In this document: in pieces, positions 35,643 to 43,082 of the stretch
How the letters are laid out: each line of letters begins with the position of its first letter
Numbering within the stretch: position 1 is the first letter of the stretch
Source: Turneriella parva DSM 21527
GTDB taxonomy: Bacteria; Spirochaetota; Leptospiria; Turneriellales; Turneriellaceae
Direction: 5' to 3'
DNA length: 64,000 bases
NCBI RefSeq assembly: GCF_000266885.1
Contig: NC_018020.1
Location: 1 to 64,000 of the forward strand
Notes under the pieces: generated by a model
Told to the model about the DNA's origin: nothing
Seen by the model: only the letters and a program-made list of their open reading frames with translations
Databases searched by the model: none
Translations under genes and position numbers: made by a program

Positions 35643-36777
35643 TGTAATAGTTTTTACTTTATCTGACACTCTCTTAACAAAAAGGAGTGTTTATGACGAC
35701 AGAACAGAAAATTATCAAGAACAAGGTTGGTCTGCTGAAACTGGCAGAGCAGCTGGGCAGCGTATCGAAAGCTTGCAAGGTTTTCGGTTACTCAAGAGAC
35801 AGTTTCTACCGGTTTAAGGAGCTTTACGACAAGGGTGGCGAGCTCGCATTGCAGGAGATCAGCCGCAGGAAGCCTTTGCTGAAAAATCGTGTAGCTCCAG
35901 AGGTCGAGGAAGCGGTACGGGAAATTGCATTTCAATACCCCGCGTACGGTCAGGTTCGGGCGTCCAACGAGTTGCGCAAGATAGGTATCATCATCTCCCC
36001 TTTTGGCGTGCGCGGCGTTTGGCTGCGCCATGATCTTGCGACGTTTAAAAAACGGCTGAAATACCTTGAAGCGCGAATGGCTCAGGAAAAGGGGATCTTT
36101 ACCGAGGCACAATTGGTTGCGCTCGAACGCGCAAAAGATGAGAAGGAAAGTCACGGTGAAATTGAAACGGAGCACCCTGGTTATTTGGGGTCACAAGACA
36201 CGTTTTACGTGGGAAATATGAAGGGTGTGGGTAAAATTTATCAGCAGACCTTCATCGACACGTATTCGAAAGTCGCTTTTGCGAAACTCTATGATCGCAA
36301 GAATTCTCTGGTTTCAGCCGATATGCTTAACGACAGAGTCATCCCGTTTTTTGACGAGCATGAGATTCCGCTGTTGCGCGTTCTGACCGATCGTGGCAGC
36401 GAGTACTGTGGCAACCGGGAAGAGCACGATTATCAGCTGTATCTGGCCTTGGAGAATATCGACCACACAAAAACCAAGGCCAAGAGCCCGCAGACGAACG
36501 GCATTTGTGAGCGCTTTCACCGGACTATATTGAATGAGTTTTACAATGTTGCATTCAGAAAGAAGGTTTACACTTCTTTGGAGCAATTGCAGGCAGACCT
36601 TGATGAGTGGATTTACGATTACAACACGCAGCGCACTCATCAGGGGAAATATTGCTTCGGCAAAACGCCTCTGGCAACATTCAAAGACTCGCTCAGTATA
36701 GCGAAAGACAAAATGCTGGATTTGAAATTACAGACAGCATGAAAATGGGTGTGTCAGGTCAAGTTCAGACTTTTACA
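35643..36777 (+). mobile_element. IS481-family element, copy 2 (1,135 bp)
   Basis: It has the same length, ends and orientation as copy 1 at 9196-10330, and an identical transposase. It is flanked by the 7-bp duplication GATAAAG (35636-35642 and 36778-36784). It interrupts the Gp37/Gp68-like gene after codon 22. Confidence 0.93.
35693..36742 (+). CDS. IS481-family transposase, copy 2
   Basis: 349 residues, identical to copy 1, with the same HTH and DDE motifs (SQDTFYVG, LTDRGSEYCG, CERFHRTI) and the same AAGGAG ribosome-binding site before the ATG. The two direct copies enclose about 25 kb that could be deleted by recombination between them. Confidence 0.93.
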   Translation: MTTEQKIIKNKVGLLKLAEQLGSVSKACKVFGYSRDSFYRFKELYDKGGELALQEISRRKPLLKNRVAPEVEEAVREIAFQYPAYGQVRASNELRKIGIIISPFGVRGVWLRHDLATFKKRLKYLEARMAQEKGIFTEAQLVALERAKDEKESHGEIETEHPGYLGSQDTFYVGNMKGVGKIYQQTFIDTYSKVAFAKLYDRKNSLVSADMLNDRVIPFFDEHEIPLLRVLTDRGSEYCGNREEHDYQLYLALENIDHTKTKAKSPQTNGICERFHRTILNEFYNVAFRKKVYTSLEQLQADLDEWIYDYNTQRTHQGKYCFGKTPLATFKDSLSIAKDKMLDLKLQTA

Positions 36778-36839
36778 GATAAAGGAACAGCCATGAACCA
36801 CTGTCCACGTAAATACGCACCATTCGATTCCAGTAAGGG

Positions 36840-37661
36840 TCATGTTGCACCTCCTTCGCAGGCGTCAAAGAATCTGATGAGTTCTTGCACCGCCTCGCGC
36901 ATCATCTTGCGCACCCTTTCATCGCCGCCTTGATAGGCGACTTGAAACAATTGAAGCGCATTCCTAATACCTTGCGGACTTCTGAATACTTCAGGATCAT
37001 GCTCTCGCTTTGGCGTAGATTCTGGAATCTTGGGTGTCTCTAGTTCAGACTTTCCTTCGGCATTAGCTTCACCTGTTTCCTGCTTTTCATCACCGCTCGG
37101 AAAAAGCACCTCATTCACGTATTTACTTACAGTGTTTGGTTTCTCCCCGAATTGGGCAGCGATCATCTGGTTTGTGATCAGGTCTGAGCCTTCTGGTAAT
37201 GGTCCCTTATCGCGCTTATAGTTCGCCTTGAATGTCTCTTCGCCGCCGTAACAAGTGACCCATAAGGCGACTCGCTGTTGCTTCGTCACATGCTTGCGAT
37301 GAACCAGAGATTGATACATCAATTTCAGGACTTGTTCCTCAGTTAACTCTGCCTTGGCTCTCCTAACAGGAACAACTTTTAAGCCAACTATCTTGGCTGC
37401 TTCGATTCGGTGAAATCCATCGATCACCAATTTTGATTTGGGCAAAATCGTTATCGGATCAAGCATGCCATTTTGCCTGATGCTTTCAGCCATTCCTTCC
37501 AGGTTTACAGTAACGGCGTCTCCGACGAACTTGTCGTGCAGGGGATGATATTCGAGTTCGGCTATCTTCATCGGCTCTGTAACATCGACTTTTAGCAACG
37601 GATTCCCACGACTATTTCCACCAGCGCCCATTTCATTTCCCTTGTTTGCTGCTGATTTCAT
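36840..37661 (-). CDS. ParB/Spo0J-like nuclease-domain protein
   Basis: The start at ATG 37661 follows AAGGAGG and gives 273 residues. Residues about 30-110 form a ParB N-terminal domain (GMAESIRQNGMLDPITIL, VIDGFHRIEAAKIVGLKVVP), the fold shared by ParB and sulfiredoxin that binds CTP or nucleotides. An HTH-like region follows (ITNQMIAAQFGEKPNTVSKYV). Unlike partition ParB, no ParA is nearby. It overlaps the restored Gp37/Gp68-like gene by four bases, a pairing seen in phage and island DNA. It could guide DNA modification or act as transcription regulator. Confidence 0.82.
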   Translation of the reverse strand: MKSAANKGNEMGAGGNSRGNPLLKVDVTEPMKIAELEYHPLHDKFVGDAVTVNLEGMAESIRQNGMLDPITILPKSKLVIDGFHRIEAAKIVGLKVVPVRRAKAELTEEQVLKLMYQSLVHRKHVTKQQRVALWVTCYGGEETFKANYKRDKGPLPEGSDLITNQMIAAQFGEKPNTVSKYVNEVLFPSGDEKQETGEANAEGKSELETPKIPESTPKREHDPEVFRSPQGIRNALQLFQVAYQGGDERVRKMMREAVQELIRFFDACEGGAT

Positions 37662-37848
37662 TGTTAAACCTCCTTTCTGCATACGCATAAAAACAAGGTC
37701 CGTATTTGGATCTCTTTATGCGCGCCGAGCGTTCAATTGCAGTCAGTGCGACTGAACACCACTCGATGTTGTTTGTGTGGGAAGTTGTTTTAGAGTTGAG
37801 CTTGCTGGACCCACGCCGAGCAAACCCAACTATTCGATTCACGTTCAT
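37633..37848 (-). CDS. 71-residue hypothetical basic protein
   Basis: ATG 37848 has a strong AGGAGG six bases upstream. The product is basic and short with no recognised domain. It overlaps the start of the ParB-like gene by 29 bases in another frame, as do the other members of this operon, which supports it as real. Confidence 0.55.
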   Translation of the reverse strand: MNVNRIVGFARRGSSKLNSKTTSHTNNIEWCSVALTAIERSARIKRSKYGPCFYAYAERRFNNEISSKQGK

Positions 37849-38119
37849 GTGAACCTCCTAGTTTTGTTTGCCTTTGCGGAGTCGTAAATGAACGCAAAGG
37901 TGACGTCCATTCCTGCGATGCGTGATGTGCGACCGCATTGCTGATCATAGTTGATTGAGAATTACGCGGCATGTCTTTCATGATACGTAAGGGAAGTTTA
38001 CAATTAATGCGAATCAGCGGCGAGAAAAAGTACAGGCAGATATGCTTGATCCGAAGTATGCCACGTGACGCCAAAGCCATGAGAAGCCGGGGTGCATCAT
38101 GCCTGCGATCCTCTATCAC
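37790..38119 (-). CDS. Possible small frame after the RT gene
   Basis: GTG 38119 overlaps the RT stop and opens 109 codons. The composition is unlike a normal globular protein and its last 59 bases overlap the 71-residue gene. A perfect 8-bp inverted repeat, CCTTTGCG/CGCAAAGG, lies inside it. The stretch may equally be a structured untranslated spacer between RT and the downstream genes. Confidence 0.25.
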   Translation of the reverse strand: MIEDRRHDAPRLLMALASRGILRIKHICLYFFSPLIRINCKLPLRIMKDMPRNSQSTMISNAVAHHASQEWTSPLRSFTTPQRQTKLGGSHERESNSWVCSAWVQQAQL

Positions 38120-39564
38120 GCAGCCACCTCCTTAATTAAGGGCATATCCACCAATGGACGAATGATAAGCAATCTCTGCCCGTCGAACCTTTTGCCCATT
38201 GGACTATCTAAAAGCAAGGCTTTCCGTTGAGGCGGCAATGAATTGATTGCCGTCAACAGGTCCGTGTTTGCATCCGCAAGTTGTGCAAAACGCGGATGAT
38301 TAAATCCGGTCCCATAATGCACGGCATTGCCGGACCAACCATGAGCGATATGCCAGATTTCACCAGCGATCCTGCCCGCATCCTCAGCATATCTCAGGCT
38401 GCATATCTTCCCATGCAGTTCCCGGCGAGTCTCCGCAAGACTATTCTTTGAAATAGCCACTGTCAAACGGTTGTTTATGCGCCGGATTTCATGACCAAGG
38501 ACAATCAGTCCATCTTCGAGCTTTCTCGTATAGGTCTTGTGGGAGTATCCTGGCTTGAGATGCAAACCCAAGGGTTTCAGCGCCGATTCCAGTAGACCTT
38601 GCGCAAACTCGGCTTCCTGCTTACTTCGTTGAAGAATTCCGTAATCATCGCCGTACCTGAAGAATTTGAGCCCGGCGGATTCCAACCGGGCATCAACTGG
38701 TGTTAAAAGCATGTTTGCCCAAAGGGGTGGTATCAGCCATCCGGTTGGCAATCCTACCTTGCTATTCTTGAAGCCTTCGGCTACCCGAAGCAGCTCATGC
38801 GAGAAAGCATTAAGCTCAATATCCCTTATATGCAGATCAATCACCCTTTCCATTTCGGCATGCGGTATAGAATCGAAGAAGCTCTCAATGTCGGTACGAA
38901 AGACATGGCTATAACCGAAGTGCTCAATATTCATGATTAACCGCCAGAGTGCGGTGTGGATCGAGCGCTTGTAAAGGTATGCATGGCTGCTATCGCAAGC
39001 CATTTGCTGCACCAGCGGGTATATCGTATCAACATATGTTCGCTGAACAATTCTGTCTAACCAATCCGGTGAATCAATATCTCTCTTCTTACTGCCGACT
39101 TTGATCGTCATGAGCCGGCATGGCCTGTGACTGTACTGATGGGAACGCAAGAGTGCTCCCAGCTCTGTCAAATCTTCATAGGATAAGGCGTGCTTTGACC
39201 CTTCGCCCCTTCGTTTAAGTTCTTCTATCAGACTAATCTGGGCTCTTTGAAGCCCCGCGAGACTACACATTGCGTCGTATGTAATGGCTGGATGGCACAT
39301 CAAGGGGGGCTTGCGCCCCCCCGGCTGTGACTGTTTAGATTCCGGAGTCCCCGAGGGCTCTGACCGAGGGTTCAGCGAGTCCACGAGCTGGGCTCCGGCG
39401 ACGTCCTTGTATCCTTTCTCTGTGAGGGGTGTACTGTTCGTCGGCGAAGTGTCACTCCGTGCCGGCGCCTGGGGTTGTTCCCTTTCGCGCCGGTCCGTCG
39501 GGTTGTTCCGTCTTTTGTCCCCGAGGGTGTTCTGGTGGTTGAGTGTGTTGATGTCTGTTGTCAT
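38116..39564 (-). CDS. Reverse transcriptase, group II-like fold, no maturase or HNH domain
   Basis: ATG 39564 follows GGAG and gives 482 residues. Residue numbers here refer to that start. After a low-complexity polar N-terminus (about 1-90) the RT core shows motif A FRTDIESFFDSI (Asp225), motif B GLPTGWLIPPLWAN (from about 271), the catalytic FFRYGDDYGIL (YGDD at 304-307), motif D GLHLKPGYSHKTY and motif E GLIVLGHEI. The retron NAxxH signature is replaced by RSIHTALWRL, and no intron maturase or endonuclease domain follows. It is thus closer to the defence-type (UG/DRT) or other free-standing RTs. Upstream lies a strongly self-complementary segment; downstream it is coupled to small genes, a ParB-like protein and a Gp37/Gp68-like gene. 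Confidence 0.88.
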   Translation of the reverse strand: MTTDINTLNHQNTLGDKRRNNPTDRREREQPQAPARSDTSPTNSTPLTEKGYKDVAGAQLVDSLNPRSEPSGTPESKQSQPGGRKPPLMCHPAITYDAMCSLAGLQRAQISLIEELKRRGEGSKHALSYEDLTELGALLRSHQYSHRPCRLMTIKVGSKKRDIDSPDWLDRIVQRTYVDTIYPLVQQMACDSSHAYLYKRSIHTALWRLIMNIEHFGYSHVFRTDIESFFDSIPHAEMERVIDLHIRDIELNAFSHELLRVAEGFKNSKVGLPTGWLIPPLWANMLLTPVDARLESAGLKFFRYGDDYGILQRSKQEAEFAQGLLESALKPLGLHLKPGYSHKTYTRKLEDGLIVLGHEIRRINNRLTVAISKNSLAETRRELHGKICSLRYAEDAGRIAGEIWHIAHGWSGNAVHYGTGFNHPRFAQLADANTDLLTAINSLPPQRKALLLDSPMGKRFDGQRLLIIRPLVDMPLIKEVAA

Positions 39565-39994
39565 CTTCTCATTCTCCTTTCCGTTTGTTCTCGGTTCCCC
39601 TCCCTCTGATCCGGCCTCTGGGGTTTCGTTGTCCCTCGGGTGGGTTGTTAGTGGGAAGTACCTGAACCGGTCTCTCTGGGGATGTTTTGACAAGTCCTTT
39701 TGACAAACAGGCAATAAAAAGCATGTGAGAATATCGCATCATTTCATGACTGGCGCAGCGCACAACACCTGTTAAGCATCACGCCTCTGAAGGAGTTGCT
39801 ACCTATTAGGGACGCGGTCAATGATTGTCGCTTTGCTTGGTCACCCGGTGAAGTATCTGCCATCATCGAGTAAGGGACCGCTGTCCCTAATTGAGAAGGA
39901 TGACACTCCTTATCTATATATCAATCAGACCTTGGCGATAGACCATCTGAGACCCCCAAGGTAACCAGACGGAACCACATGCTACGCTTGTGGC
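39565..39994. other. 430-base divergent intergenic region between RT and LAGLIDADG genes
   Basis: It contains the long RT leader (39565-39789) with no clear gene, the self-complementary element 39790-39911, and the start region of the plus-strand LAGLIDADG gene. Promoters for both directions must lie here; none is clear enough to mark. Confidence 0.5.
39790..39911 (-). ncRNA. Putative structured RNA upstream of the reverse transcriptase
   Basis: Nested inverted repeats: AAGGAGT (39790-39796) with ACTCCTT (39905-39911); ATTAGGGAC-GCGGTC (39805-39819) with GACCGC-T-GTCCCTAAT (39876-39891), 15 pairs with one bulged base; ATGAT (39821-39825) with ATCAT (39862-39866); and a small TCACC/GGTGA hairpin at the tip (39841-39851). 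The order outer stem, long stem, tip hairpins resembles an RT-associated template RNA such as a retron msr-msd or a DRT ncRNA, in the same place relative to the RT. An alternative local hairpin GGGAC-CGCT-GTCCC is also possible. Strand is inferred from the RT. Confidence 0.5.
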
Positions 39995-40720
39995 ATGGAT
40001 AAATCAAACCACAATCCCGCACGGCCGCGGCACGGCCGAACTTACAACGAAGAATACTTTGCTGTCATAACGACTGAGGAACAGGCTTTTTGGCTAGGCA
40101 TGTTCTACGGTGATGGATTCTTATCACCGAGCAAGAAGACCGTTGGCATATCCTTGGCAGAACAGGATCGGCATCATCTCTGTAAATTGGCGATTACGGT
40201 CGGAGACAAACCAGCGTCGATTCGAACCTATGAGCCCAAGGAAGGTAACTGGCAGGTCCAACGAACGGTTCGGATACTATTTGGTCGGAAGCGCTTTTAT
40301 GAGACATTCGTAGCATTGGGCTACGGCAACCGCAAGGCTGACTATGCTGATTTCCCGTCGATACCTGACCATTTGCTACGGCACTTCATCCGGGGCATGT
40401 TCGATGCTGATGGCTATGTGACTCACTCGCTCTCCCGGGGAAAGTATAAGTCAATAGTCAGGTTCCGATTCTCAATCTCCGTGGCGAATGAATCATTTGC
40501 ACAACGCCTGCGTGACACATTGCAAGCCGCAACGGGCGAATATATCGGCATCAGCCGGGACAAGACTATATGGGCAGTCCGGGCAACTAATCAGAAGGCC
40601 CTCGTTGCCTTGCACCACTATCTCTATGAAGGCGCGACAGTATTCCTGGAACGCAAACGTAAGAAGTTCGATGAAGCGATCTTATGCTCAGCTAATTGCG
40701 CGGCGCAACCGGCAGCGTAA
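39995..40720 (+). CDS. LAGLIDADG homing-endonuclease-like protein
   Basis: This 241-residue protein has two LAGLIDADG helices: FWLGMFYGDG at 32-41 and FIRGMFDADG at 131-140. Each ends in the catalytic acidic residue, giving a monomeric two-motif enzyme. Such enzymes make rare double-strand cuts that drive intron, intein or gene homing. Here it is free-standing; no flanking split gene or intron core is recognised. A domesticated role is possible. Confidence 0.88.
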   Translation: MDKSNHNPARPRHGRTYNEEYFAVITTEEQAFWLGMFYGDGFLSPSKKTVGISLAEQDRHHLCKLAITVGDKPASIRTYEPKEGNWQVQRTVRILFGRKRFYETFVALGYGNRKADYADFPSIPDHLLRHFIRGMFDADGYVTHSLSRGKYKSIVRFRFSISVANESFAQRLRDTLQAATGEYIGISRDKTIWAVRATNQKALVALHHYLYEGATVFLERKRKKFDEAILCSANCAAQPAA

Positions 40721-40824
40721 TATGGGGGGCCTAAGGGCAAGGTGTTCGTGTCAAAGTGGGAAATCAGGTAGGTAGTTTGAACGGTTACTAATGTGGGCTT
40801 TCGGGTCCACGCCCAGGGGGGCAT

Positions 40825-40855
40825 GCAGAGTCATATGGCTCTGCCTTTATTCTTT
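40825..40855 (+). terminator. Hairpin terminator after the LAGLIDADG gene
   Basis: GCAGAG (40825-40830) pairs with CTCTGC (40839-40844), followed by CTTTATTCTTT. It is the first of five similar terminators in the next 2.2 kb. Confidence 0.65.
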
Positions 40856-40917
40856 CGATCCCCGTTGGAGCAAGTCCGCACTTGGGAGACCAAGGCGGCA
40901 TCCGACGGAGACGAAAG

Positions 40918-41154
40918 ATGCAACAGTTTATTCAACGGGCCATAACTTCAGGGCTCACCCGCGGCGAAGCGTACACGCTATGGCTGCGAGCAGTTCAGGT
41001 GAAGCAAGCGAAGGTGTTCGCTCATCTGCTCAAGCGCATTGAACAGGGCGACTGCGACTGGACAGAAGTATCCAGCGCCGCGCGAGTTCATCGCCTTGAC
41101 CAAGACAAGTTTATTGCTTTGAAACGGAGATACTACGCGTACTCTGCAGTTTGA
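40918..41154 (+). CDS. 78-residue hypothetical protein
   Basis: ATG 40918 follows GGAGACGAAAG. The product is helical and basic (MQQFIQRAITSGLTRGEAYT, VHRLDQDKFIALKRRYYAYS). The 60-base leader (40857-40917) can fold: CCGTTGGA with TCCGACGG around a CAAGT-CCGC-ACTTG hairpin. Function unknown; it is one of a series of short genes each ended by its own terminator. Confidence 0.6.
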   Translation: MQQFIQRAITSGLTRGEAYTLWLRAVQVKQAKVFAHLLKRIEQGDCDWTEVSSAARVHRLDQDKFIALKRRYYAYSAV

Positions 41155-41241
41155 AACTCACAAGAAAGATGCGGGGAAAGTGAGATTCCATATCTCATAC
41201 CCTCAAACAGGTGCGACATCACTCGATGTCAGCAATAGCAA

Positions 41242-41278
41242 AGAGCCTCGGACTAACTACCCGGGGCTCTTTTCTTAT
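41242..41278 (+). terminator. Terminator of the 78-residue gene
   Basis: AGAGCCTCGG (41242-41251) pairs with CCGGGGCTCT (41261-41270) with one G-U pair, then TTTTCTTATTC. Two smaller hairpins precede it: TGAGAT/ATCTCA and GACATC/GATGTC. Confidence 0.75.
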
Positions 41279-41326
41279 TCGCGAATCAACTTTCGAGTTG
41301 GTCAATACAACGTTTAGGAGAACAAC

Positions 41327-41536
41327 ATGTTTAAAAGACTGATGAACCAAGCTAACGAGATCATCGTGAACGGCACAGAAAATCAAGTGGCAGTCCGACA
41401 TACTGCGATCAAAGTCGCAAGAGTTGGATTGACTGTGTTCCTGGGCTGGACACTTTTGAAAGGCGTACTGGCTGTTCTGCCAGGGCTTTTCATTGCGGCA
41501 GTCGGCTATCTGATCTTGTGGAAAGTCGCTAAGTGA
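41327..41536 (+). CDS. Small membrane protein
   Basis: 69 residues, with one or two hydrophobic segments (VGLTVFLGWTLLKGVLAVLP and LFIAAVGYLILW). TAGGAGAACAAC precedes the ATG. The leader carries CAACT-TTCG-AGTTG, a perfect hairpin with a UUCG loop (41289-41302). Function unknown. Confidence 0.7.
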   Translation: MFKRLMNQANEIIVNGTENQVAVRHTAIKVARVGLTVFLGWTLLKGVLAVLPGLFIAAVGYLILWKVAK

Positions 41537-41541
41537 CGCAT

Positions 41542-41575
41542 GGGGAGGGTACTTCGGTACTCTCCCCTTTATTTC
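41542..41575 (+). terminator. Terminator of the small membrane-protein gene
   Basis: GGGGAGGGTAC-TTCG-GTACTCTCCCC (41542-41567), an 11-pair stem with a UUCG tetraloop, then TTTATTTC. It starts five bases after the stop codon. Confidence 0.85.
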
Positions 41576-41640
41576 AATCCTTTCACCCCGGCGGTTATCG
41601 GGACTTGGTGAACTCACCCCCGGACCGTCGAGGTGTTCCC

Positions 41641-41967
41641 ATGACAGTTCAACAACAAACCCAGGTAGGTGCTCTAGAAGTGCCCGCGGAGTTTCAGATC
41701 AAGCACATCGACGAGGCTTACGTTCAGTGCGTCAGACCAGATCAGCTGACGGTATTTCTGGATCGAGGCTCAGACGAAGTGAGTACAAAGCTCAATTATG
41801 TCCGAATCCACGGAACAAAAGAGCAAGTGATCAAGACAGTTGGTTTAGTTCGCGGTATGCAGGCGGCATTGAACTTCGCCATGAAATACTGCGACGAACT
41901 GGTGCCGCAGTTGCGCGATGACATCCATCGGGCACTTTCTCAAATCAAGGTTCTCGCTGAACCATAA
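41641..41967 (+). CDS. 108-residue hypothetical protein
   Basis: ATG 41641 is preferred to the upstream open frame because the preceding bases form a structured leader (CGGCGGT with ACCGTCG; GGTGA with TCACC) ending at GAGGTGTTCCC. The product is an alpha-beta protein (IKHIDEAYVQCVRPDQLTVF, MQAALNFAMKYCDELVPQLR) without a recognised domain. It is followed directly by its own terminator. Confidence 0.65.
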   Translation: MTVQQQTQVGALEVPAEFQIKHIDEAYVQCVRPDQLTVFLDRGSDEVSTKLNYVRIHGTKEQVIKTVGLVRGMQAALNFAMKYCDELVPQLRDDIHRALSQIKVLAEP

Positions 41968-41974
41968 CCATTCA

Positions 41975-42008
41975 AGGCACAGGCTAATCCCTGTGCCTTT
42001 TCTTTATT
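41975..42008 (+). terminator. Terminator of the 108-residue gene
   Basis: AGGCACAGG (41975-41983) pairs perfectly with CCTGTGCCT (41990-41998), then TTTTCTTTATTCG. Confidence 0.8.
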
Positions 42009-42071
42009 CGCCTTTCACCTTGGACTGCACGGGAGCCTGGCCAACGTGCCACCCACAGTTCTGAGGTTAAT

Positions 42072-42950
42072 ATGACAAATATCTACGACGCTGTGACGAA
42101 CAAAATCGTTGAGCAACTCGAGAATGGCAAGGGGTTAAAGGCATGGGTAAAACCCTGGATCACTGGTGGTCCCAGGAACTTCACCTCAGGCCACGCCTAC
42201 CGGGGCCTGCTGAACCTGATGCTGCTTGGATTTGAATCCATGGCGAAGGGCTACGAGCATCCGCTTTGGGCGAGTTTCAAGCAAATCAAGAAAGCTGGTG
42301 GTTCCGTGAAGGCCGGTGAGCGTGCGACCCAGATTGTCTTCAGCAAAGAGCTGGTAGTCGATACTGCAAACACGACAAATGCCGATCCCAAAGAACCGAC
42401 CAAAAGACAAAAGTATAGAGTCTTTCGGCTCTGCCCGGTGTTTAATCTCGCACAGAGCGATATTGACCCTGCCAGGTATGCCGAGAAGTTTCCCGGATCG
42501 GTCGTTCATGAGGATGAACCGAGCGAAGCCGCCATGCGCTTTATTGGCGGTATCGAGCACAATGTGCAATTTGGTTGGGACATGGCTTGCTATGTCCCCT
42601 CCATTGACACAATCCAGCTGCCGGATCAGGATAGATTCATGTCGCATGCCGACTACACGGCTACGCACCTGCATGAATTGGTTCACTGGTCCGGCTCCAA
42701 AGACAGACTCAACCGTCTTACCGGTGCTGTGTTCGGATCACCGGACTATGCGAAGGAAGAGCTCACCGCCGAATTGGGTGCCGCCTTTCTAACGGCAGAA
42801 CTTGGCGTGGATTCAGACCGGGTTCAACACCCGAGCTACTTGGCGAATTGGCTACAAGCGCTCAAACAAGACCCGAAGTTCATCTTCAGCGTCGCCTCTC
42901 TCTCTAAAACGGCTGTTGACTTCCTAAAGGAAAAGTCGTCGCAGCCGTAA
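42072..42950 (+). CDS. ardC: ArdC-like antirestriction protein
   Basis: This 292-residue protein has an N-terminal ssDNA-binding domain of the ArdC type (about 1-130: IYDAVTNKIVEQLENG, PWITGGPRNFTSGHAYRGLL) and a C-terminal zinc-metallopeptidase-like domain with HLHELVHW (His201, Glu202, His205), a further acidic helix EELTAELGAAFL and YLANWLQAL. ArdC proteins protect incoming single-stranded plasmid DNA from restriction. Finding it in the same island as a type I R-M system supports a plasmid or conjugative ancestry for this segment. GAGG lies upstream of the start. Confidence 0.88.
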   Translation: MTNIYDAVTNKIVEQLENGKGLKAWVKPWITGGPRNFTSGHAYRGLLNLMLLGFESMAKGYEHPLWASFKQIKKAGGSVKAGERATQIVFSKELVVDTANTTNADPKEPTKRQKYRVFRLCPVFNLAQSDIDPARYAEKFPGSVVHEDEPSEAAMRFIGGIEHNVQFGWDMACYVPSIDTIQLPDQDRFMSHADYTATHLHELVHWSGSKDRLNRLTGAVFGSPDYAKEELTAELGAAFLTAELGVDSDRVQHPSYLANWLQALKQDPKFIFSVASLSKTAVDFLKEKSSQP

Positions 42951-42955
42951 CACTC

Positions 42956-42998
42956 AAGGTCATCGGGACTAATGATCCCGGTGACCTTTTTCCTTTTC
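42956..42998 (+). terminator. Terminator of ardC
   Basis: AAGGTCATCGGGA (42956-42968) pairs with TCCCGGTGACCTT (42976-42988), one G-U-type mismatch in 13, then a long T/C tract TTTTTCCTTTTC. Confidence 0.85.
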
Positions 42999-43082
42999 GT
43001 GCCGAAGGCTACTCTCTCCTGAGTCGGCGTAGCTGCTCGCTTCACTTGCCAGCATTCCATTTACCAACCTATAACATATCTC

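Larger units (their letters stand above)
34658..36843 (-). pseudogene. Phage Gp37/Gp68-like (DUF5131) gene split by IS481 copy 2
   Basis: The main frame (35593-34658) begins inside the family: the conserved N-terminus is missing. Removing IS481 copy 2 and one GATAAAG repeat joins 36843-36778 to 35635 and restores a 347-codon frame starting MTLTGIEW, with HGCSFISSGCLYCYA. This matches the family hallmark TGIEW...TGC...GCxxCYA and its cysteine cluster, known from radical-SAM-like proteins. The restored ATG follows GGAGG and overlaps the ParB-like stop by four bases (ATGA). It was therefore the last gene of the RT/ParB operon and is now inactive, unless the truncated form works. Confidence 0.88.

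Noticed and set aside
38116-39564. Diversity-generating retroelement
   Set aside because: No template/variable repeat pair with adenine-specific differences was found near the RT, and no target gene with a C-type lectin end is adjacent.
39565-39920. Canonical retron (msr-msd plus RT)
   Set aside because: The RT lacks the NAxxH motif and typical retron end, and the stem order does not clearly fit msr-msd. Kept only as a generic RT-associated RNA candidate.
38116-39994. Group II intron
   Set aside because: The RT lacks maturase and endonuclease domains, and no domain V-like hairpin was recognised next to it.
41533-41640. N-terminal extension of the 108-residue protein
   Set aside because: The bases are the terminator and structured leader of neighbouring modules; the extension has no protein character.
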